NCBI GenBank assembly: GCA_023268935.1
Contig: JALRKK010000077.1
Coordinates: forward strand, 1 to 43,582
Length of the DNA stretch: 43,582 nt
Direction: 5' to 3'
Source: Glaciecola sp.
GTDB lineage: Bacteria; Pseudomonadota; Gammaproteobacteria; Enterobacterales; Alteromonadaceae
The position numbers and the translations under genes are program-made. The notes beneath the pieces are model-generated. The model was not told the origin of the DNA. It made no database searches and worked only from the letters and a program-made list of their open reading frames with translations. This document shows positions 42,736 to 43,582 of the stretch, one piece after another (the stretch's first letter is position 1; each line of letters begins with the position of its first letter).

Positions 42736-43389
42736 ATGTCTCAAAATATAGCAGTGGTTTTATCTGGGTGTGGCGTCTTTGATGGAGCCGAAATCAACGA
42801 AGTTGTGTTAACGCTTTTACACCTCGAAAAGAACGACGCAAGCTATCAATGTTTTGCACCTGATCAGGCGCAGCATCATGTTGTTAACCATATTACCGGT
42901 GACGAAATGCCCGAATCGCGTAATGTGCTCATTGAATCTGCGCGCATTGTCAGAGGCAACATCAAGCCATTATCTGAATGTGTGGCGAATGATTTTGATG
43001 CGCTGATTATTCCAGGTGGTTTTGGTGTCGCAAAAAATCTATCTGATTTTGCCTTTAACGGGACCAATATGACGGTTAACTCTCAATTACTCAACTTAGC
43101 CAAAGATTTTAAAGACGCGCACAAACCTGCAGGCTACATGTGCATTGCACCAGCGCTGTGCTCACATATTTATGGAGAAGGCGTTAAAGCTACAATTGGT
43201 ACGGATGAAGATACCGCATCAGCCCTGAACGCTATGGGGGCTCAACATTGCTCAGTACAAGTCGGAGATATTGTTATTGATGAACAACATAAACTCGTCA
43301 CTACACCTGCGTATATGCTTGCGGAAAACATCGTACAAGCTGAGAGTGGAATAGCCAGGTTAGTGAGCGAAGTACTGAAGTTGGTATAA
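42736..43389 (+). CDS. elbB: Isoprenoid biosynthesis glyoxalase ElbB
   Basis: 217 residues, the same length as E. coli ElbB, DJ-1/PfpI superfamily. Motifs are IAVVLSGCGVFDGAEINEVVLTLLHL, NHITGDEMPESRNVLIESARIVRG, the flavodoxin-like ALIIPGGFGVAKNLS and the nucleophile-elbow cysteine in GYMCIAPAL, then IGTDEDTASALNAMGA and TTPAYMLAENI. ElbB has weak glyoxalase activity and was linked genetically to early isoprenoid synthesis. Ribosome site GGTGGT lies about 6 bases upstream. It stands alone and is followed by a structured repeat. Confidence 0.93.
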   Translation: MSQNIAVVLSGCGVFDGAEINEVVLTLLHLEKNDASYQCFAPDQAQHHVVNHITGDEMPESRNVLIESARIVRGNIKPLSECVANDFDALIIPGGFGVAKNLSDFAFNGTNMTVNSQLLNLAKDFKDAHKPAGYMCIAPALCSHIYGEGVKATIGTDEDTASALNAMGAQHCSVQVGDIVIDEQHKLVTTPAYMLAENIVQAESGIARLVSEVLKLV

Positions 43390-43406
43390 GCACAAGTGCT
43401 AACAAT

Positions 43407-43582
43407 CGGCAGTCCAAATCGCTCCAGACGATTTGTCGAACCTCTTGTCGGTTCTCATCTTCCTTGCGCCCACAAAAAAGCCACCTAACGGTGGCATTTT
43501 TGTAAGTGGCTTTGCTTCAGGATTGACCTCGGGCTCCTGCCCTCGCCGCTCCGCGATGCCTGCGGCAGTCCAAATCGCTCCA
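43407..43582. repeat. Structured repeat element with a 20-base terminal direct repeat
   Basis: CGGCAGTCCAAATCGCTCCA occurs at 43407-43426 and again at 43563-43582, ending exactly at the last base (period 156). Between them lie several stem-loops: CAAATCG/CGATTTG (43415-43435), GAACC/GGTTC (43438-43454), GCCACC/GGTGGC and a GC-rich tail. No coding potential. It looks like an intergenic repeat at which an assembly ended. Confidence 0.6.
43473..43502 (+). terminator. Rho-independent terminator downstream of elbB
   Basis: A-run, then GCCACC-TAAC-GGTGGC (43480-43495) and ATTTTT. It is 85 bases beyond the elbB stop. A competing stem AAAGCCAC/GTGGCTTT (43477-43484 with 43506-43513) uses the same left arm. 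Confidence 0.75.

Noticed and set aside
1-43582. CRISPR arrays, transposases, integrases, toxin-antitoxin or defence genes
   Set aside because: No regularly spaced direct repeats, inverted-repeat-bounded element or recognisable mobile or defence protein was found on either strand.

Overview
The window reads as chromosomal DNA from a marine gammaproteobacterium, most likely of the order Alteromonadales. The evidence is the combination of a DUF3450/TtpC/ExbB/ExbD/TonB/TPR energy-transduction operon, a psp operon divergent from pspF followed by sapABCDF, an oadGAB sodium pump, RfaH, TmcA, ElbB, PhhR/TyrR next to maiA, two large TonB-dependent receptors and a Vibrio-type syp polysaccharide locus. 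Most genes are ordinary core or near-core genes. No phage, insertion sequence, CRISPR array or defence locus is visible.

Layout. 1-234 is a fragment of a eukaryote/virus-type class I ribonucleotide reductase large subunit, fused tail to tail to a truncated polysaccharide export gene. The join at about 209-217 looks like an assembly or amplification chimera. 173-2059 (minus) holds sypC-, sypB- and sypA-like genes. 2143-3214 (minus) holds an unknown periplasmic protein and ElaA. 3275-6785 is a four-gene sugar-acid block: class II aldolase and enolase-superfamily dehydratase (plus) facing a lactonase-like amidohydrolase and an SDR dehydrogenase (minus). Then come a YafJ-type amidotransferase, rfaH with a tRNA-Trp just upstream, and a thiamine salvage operon (TPP riboswitch, TonB-dependent receptor, PnuT-like transporter, kinase; minus).

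11980-15703 is an orphan CHASE-type histidine kinase head to head with tmcA. 15756-20747 (minus) is the six-gene TonB2-type operon. 20988-26518 (minus) holds an S9 peptidase, a methyltransferase and a TonB-dependent receptor. The 4.5S SRP RNA gene follows. 26979-28666 is leucine dehydrogenase divergent from an Lrp-type regulator, with a perfect 16-bp palindrome between them. 28675-30954 (minus) is maiA downstream of tyrR/phhR. 31093-39087 is pspABC (minus, with a sigma-54-like promoter), pspF and sapABCDF. 39155-42359 (minus) is the oadGAB pump. elbB ends the window, followed by a structured repeat whose 20-base motif recurs exactly at the last base.

Functional links. The TonB2-type operon probably energises the two TonB-dependent receptors. 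RfaH normally promotes elongation through long polysaccharide operons, but I saw no ops element before the syp genes here. TyrR/PhhR plausibly controls aromatic amino acid breakdown through MaiA. The Lrp-type protein plausibly controls leucine dehydrogenase. I found no convincing new multi-gene system. The points most worth checking are the chimeric 5' end, the double degeneracy of the Sap ATPases, the two palindromic operator candidates, the exact 13-bp hairpin inside the lactonase gene, the tRNA-Trp-rfaH linkage and the terminal repeat.
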